Of a DNA stretch of 39,728 bases, positions 37,337-39,728 are shown in pieces. The DNA is from Candidatus Thermoflexus japonica (lineage in GTDB: Bacteria; Chloroflexota; Anaerolineae; Thermoflexales; Thermoflexaceae). The stretch is taken from the NCBI GenBank assembly GCA_002898735.1, contig BEHY01000023.1, positions 1-39,728 of the forward strand. The letters run 5' to 3'. The translations under genes and the position numbers were made by a program. The notes under the pieces were generated by a model that worked only from the letters and a program-made list of their open reading frames with translations, was not told where the DNA came from and did no database searches. The number at the start of each line of letters is the position of its first letter. Positions within the stretch are counted from its first letter, which is position 1.

Positions 37337-39728
37337 ATGAGAGGATTCAGAGGCCGAACCGCGCGCTCCGCCCTGGCGCTTGTTCTGCTGGCCGGCCCAT
37401 TTCTGGCCCGGCTGTTCCTCTCCGGCGGGAACCGTGCTCAGGCCGTGGCTCCCGCCCCCATCGCCCTGGTCGTGGATCCCGGCGCGCCGAACCCGTTCGG
37501 GCTTTACCTGGGGGAAATCCTGCGAGCGGAGGGCTGGACCCCCTACGATGTGATCCCTCTCTCCTCCATCTCGCCATCGCTCCTTCAGCCCTACGCGATC
37601 GTCCTGCTGGCGGAAGTTCCTCTGGATGCGACGCAGGCTGGGATCCTGCGGGACTATGTGGGAAACGGGGGGCGTCTGATCGCCATGCGTCCCGCGCCGG
37701 AGCTGCGCGCCGCCATGGGATGGAATGCGGTGGGAACCCTTTCGGACGCTTACATCCGGTTCGAGCCGGATCATCCGATCGTGCAGGGGCTGGTGACGGA
37801 GAGCCTTCAGTTTCACGGGGCCGGGGACCTCTATGCCCCGGAAGGCGTGGAAGTGATCGCCCGGTTTTACCCGGATCGAAATACGAACAGCGGGTTTGCG
37901 GCGATCGGGCGTGTGGCCCGGGGGAACGGATGGGCGACGTTCTGGGGCTATGACCTGGCCCGCAGCGTTGCCCTCACCCGCCAGGGGAATCCGGACTGGG
38001 TGGGGCAGGATCGGGAGCCGGATGGGATCCTCCGCACCACCGACGTGTTCAGCGGATGGATCGACCTGGAACGCATCGCTATCCCGCAGGCCGACGAACA
38101 GATGCGGTTGCTCTCGCGGCTGATCCGCGAGGGCCTGGCCGCGGCCGCCCCTGTGCCCCAGCTCTGGTATTTCCCGGATGGTGCCCGAAGCCTCCTGATC
38201 CTCACTGCCGATGCCCATGGGAACCCCCAGAGCTATTACGAGGGAGAGATCGCCAGCATCGAGTCCTTCAACGCCCGCGTGACGCTCTTCTTGACCCTGA
38301 ACTTCGATTCATGTCCGGACGCGCCCACGCCGGATTCGGTGAACGCATGGCGAGCGGCAGGTCACACCGTTGGGGTCCATCCTTATGTTGGTGTGGACGG
38401 GGGATATGACTTCGGGGATTTCCGGACCAGCACCATGCGCACCCGCGATCGCTTCCTGCGGTGCTACGGCACCCCGCTTTCCCCGTCCATCCGCACCCAC
38501 CAGATCCGGATGGGACCCGGCTGGGTGGGCAACGCGCGCGTCCACGCGGAGCTCGGTTTCCCCCTGAACCTGGATTATTACATGCGCGGCCAGGTGACCG
38601 CGCGCCCGGATGGAACCCAGGCCCATGGGTATCTGACCGGAAGCGGGCTTCCTATGCGGTTTGTGGATCTCAATGGAGAGATCCTGCCGGTCTATCAACA
38701 GCTGACCAACATCGTGGACGAGCAATACATGGCTCAACCCTTCTACCCGGACTGGCGTCGGGATGCGGATCAGGTCATCGCCATGATGGACGCCGGCCTC
38801 AGCGCTTACTATTCGGCCTTCGTGGCCAATTTCCACGTGGATTACTACAACTGGGGGGAGATCCGGCCATGGGCGGAAGCGATCATGGCAGCAGCGCAAT
38901 CCCGCGGCATGCCGATCTGGACCGCGGATCGATGGCTGGATTATGTGCTCAATCGGAACGGCACGCGGATTCAGGATATGCAATGGGATGAGGCCGCCGG
39001 GCGCCTCTCGTTCACCTTCGTCAGCACACCCACGCTCTCCTTCTCTCACACGCTCTGGCTGCCGTTGCGCTTCAGGGAATGGGAGATCCGCGAGGCCCGG
39101 GTGGACGGTCAGCTTGTCCCTCTTTTATCCCAGACCCTGCGGGGGATCCCGGGGGTTTTCCTGCTTCTGGCCCCTGGTTCCCATGCGGTGGTGATCTCCT
39201 TCCTCCCTTCGGGGGGTCAAACGCCCACGCCTTCGCCCAGTCCGACCCCGACGGCGACCGCCACCCCCACGCGAACGCCCACCCGCACGCCCAGCCCGAC
39301 CCCGACCGGGACGCCGAGCCCCACGCCCACCTCCACGCCCACGCCTTCACCCAGTCCGACCCCGACGGCGACCGCCACCCCCACGCCAACGCCCACCCGT
39401 ACGCCCAGCCCGACCCCGACCGGAACGCCGAGCCCCACGCCCACGCCGTTTGCCCGCATCCAGGCTGCAGCCCGGGCAGAGCCAGCGCTTCCGATCGCCG
39501 GCGCGCCGTTCACCCTCACGATGGTCATCACAAACACCGGGCCCTCGTCGATCCCCTCGCTGGTGGTGATCACAACCCTTCCCTCCGGGATTAACCCGAT
39601 CGCCTGCACGCCCGGGCCGTGCTGGTTCGAAGGGGATGTCGGGCGATGGGAGATCGGGGGTCTTCCCATCGGCTCAGCCCTGATCCTGAACGCGATGCTT
39701 CAGACGGATCCCGATCGAACGGGCGAGC
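37337..39728 (+). CDS. Secreted polysaccharide-deacetylase-like protein with Thr-Pro linker and DUF11-like domain (partial)
   Basis: The frame is open from the ATG at 37337 to the end of the window (797 codons), so the C-terminus is missing. The order is: signal peptide; a Rossmann-like domain resembling a glutamine-amidotransferase/ThuA fold (ALVVDPGAPNPFGLYLGEIL, LRDYVGNGGRLIAM); a region like a NodB polysaccharide deacetylase (LLILTADAHG, FNARVTLFLTLN, WRAAGHTVGVHPY); a beta-rich segment; a Thr-Pro linker (about 630-705); then FTLTMVITNTGPSSIPSLVV, typical of DUF11 repeats. The deacetylase signature is degenerate: TADAHG replaces TFDDG, and the last histidine of the second motif is absent. 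It begins 19 bp after the esterase gene, with GGGGAGGA upstream. Confidence 0.78.
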   Translation, partial: MRGFRGRTARSALALVLLAGPFLARLFLSGGNRAQAVAPAPIALVVDPGAPNPFGLYLGEILRAEGWTPYDVIPLSSISPSLLQPYAIVLLAEVPLDATQAGILRDYVGNGGRLIAMRPAPELRAAMGWNAVGTLSDAYIRFEPDHPIVQGLVTESLQFHGAGDLYAPEGVEVIARFYPDRNTNSGFAAIGRVARGNGWATFWGYDLARSVALTRQGNPDWVGQDREPDGILRTTDVFSGWIDLERIAIPQADEQMRLLSRLIREGLAAAAPVPQLWYFPDGARSLLILTADAHGNPQSYYEGEIASIESFNARVTLFLTLNFDSCPDAPTPDSVNAWRAAGHTVGVHPYVGVDGGYDFGDFRTSTMRTRDRFLRCYGTPLSPSIRTHQIRMGPGWVGNARVHAELGFPLNLDYYMRGQVTARPDGTQAHGYLTGSGLPMRFVDLNGEILPVYQQLTNIVDEQYMAQPFYPDWRRDADQVIAMMDAGLSAYYSAFVANFHVDYYNWGEIRPWAEAIMAAAQSRGMPIWTADRWLDYVLNRNGTRIQDMQWDEAAGRLSFTFVSTPTLSFSHTLWLPLRFREWEIREARVDGQLVPLLSQTLRGIPGVFLLLAPGSHAVVISFLPSGGQTPTPSPSPTPTATATPTRTPTRTPSPTPTGTPSPTPTSTPTPSPSPTPTATATPTPTPTRTPSPTPTGTPSPTPTPFARIQAAARAEPALPIAGAPFTLTMVITNTGPSSIPSLVVITTLPSGINPIACTPGPCWFEGDVGRWEIGGLPIGSALILNAMLQTDPDRTGE
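39221..39448 (+). repeat. Tandem duplication of 114 bp inside the Thr-Pro linker
   Basis: Two direct copies, 39221-39334 and 39335-39448, each encode 38 residues of the Thr-Pro-Ser linker. They differ at only a few bases (for example cga/cca at the middle and ggg/gga before the end). The period is a multiple of three, so the reading frame is kept. This looks like a recent in-frame duplication that lengthened the stalk. Confidence 0.85.

Overview
The window is high-GC, densely packed bacterial chromosome. Lipoproteins and secreted proteins with long Thr-Pro linkers, LamG, DNRLRE and Big_5-like domains, a lipid-anchored alpha-2-macroglobulin and heptose genes in a surface-glycan setting suggest a Chloroflexota bacterium, perhaps a Thermoflexus- or Anaerolineae-like lineage. 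This is inference: there is no rRNA or other marker in the window. No tRNA, rRNA, transposase, integrase or CRISPR array was seen.

Layout. 1-87 holds three consecutive stem-loops. 177-2345 (-) is a heavy-metal P1B ATPase behind a textbook MerR-family promoter/operator. From a near-consensus promoter at 2571-2599 runs an eight-gene plus-strand cluster: a Liv-type amino-acid/amide ABC importer (livG, livF, livH, livM, livJ), a glutamine-synthetase-like ligase, a FluG/nodulin-like amidohydrolase and a class-I gamma-glutamyl hydrolase of the PuuD family. Together they look like uptake and gamma-glutamylation-based handling of an amine or amide. A convergent minus-strand operon (13534 to 10847) encodes an alpha/beta-hydrolase lipoprotein, a NUDIX hydrolase and a soluble histidine kinase. 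Then come a UbiA prenyltransferase and a winged-helix AAA ATPase whose leader resembles a compact cobalamin riboswitch.

17037-19189 carries a MNT-HEPN pair, smpB, and a single-chain MNT-HEPN fusion, so a core translation-rescue gene is bracketed by toxin-antitoxin type modules. An unknown protein, an MscS channel and two lipoproteins follow, the second a 1981-residue alpha-2-macroglobulin with an intact thioester motif.

27630-28130 and 29834-30244 are two arrays of a repeat made almost entirely of short perfect stem-loops. They flank one secreted DNRLRE protein gene that has its own promoter. 30489-34719 is a tightly overlapping heptose/glycan operon (heptose-7-phosphate kinase, GmhA, GmhB, acyltransferase, glycosyltransferase). 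The window ends with secreted proteins: LamG, an esterase-like hydrolase, and a polysaccharide-deacetylase-like protein that runs off the right edge.

The signals most worth following are the stem-loop arrays, the gamma-glutamylation/Liv cluster, the fused MNT-HEPN next to smpB, and the cobalamin-riboswitch-like leader of the AAA ATPase.
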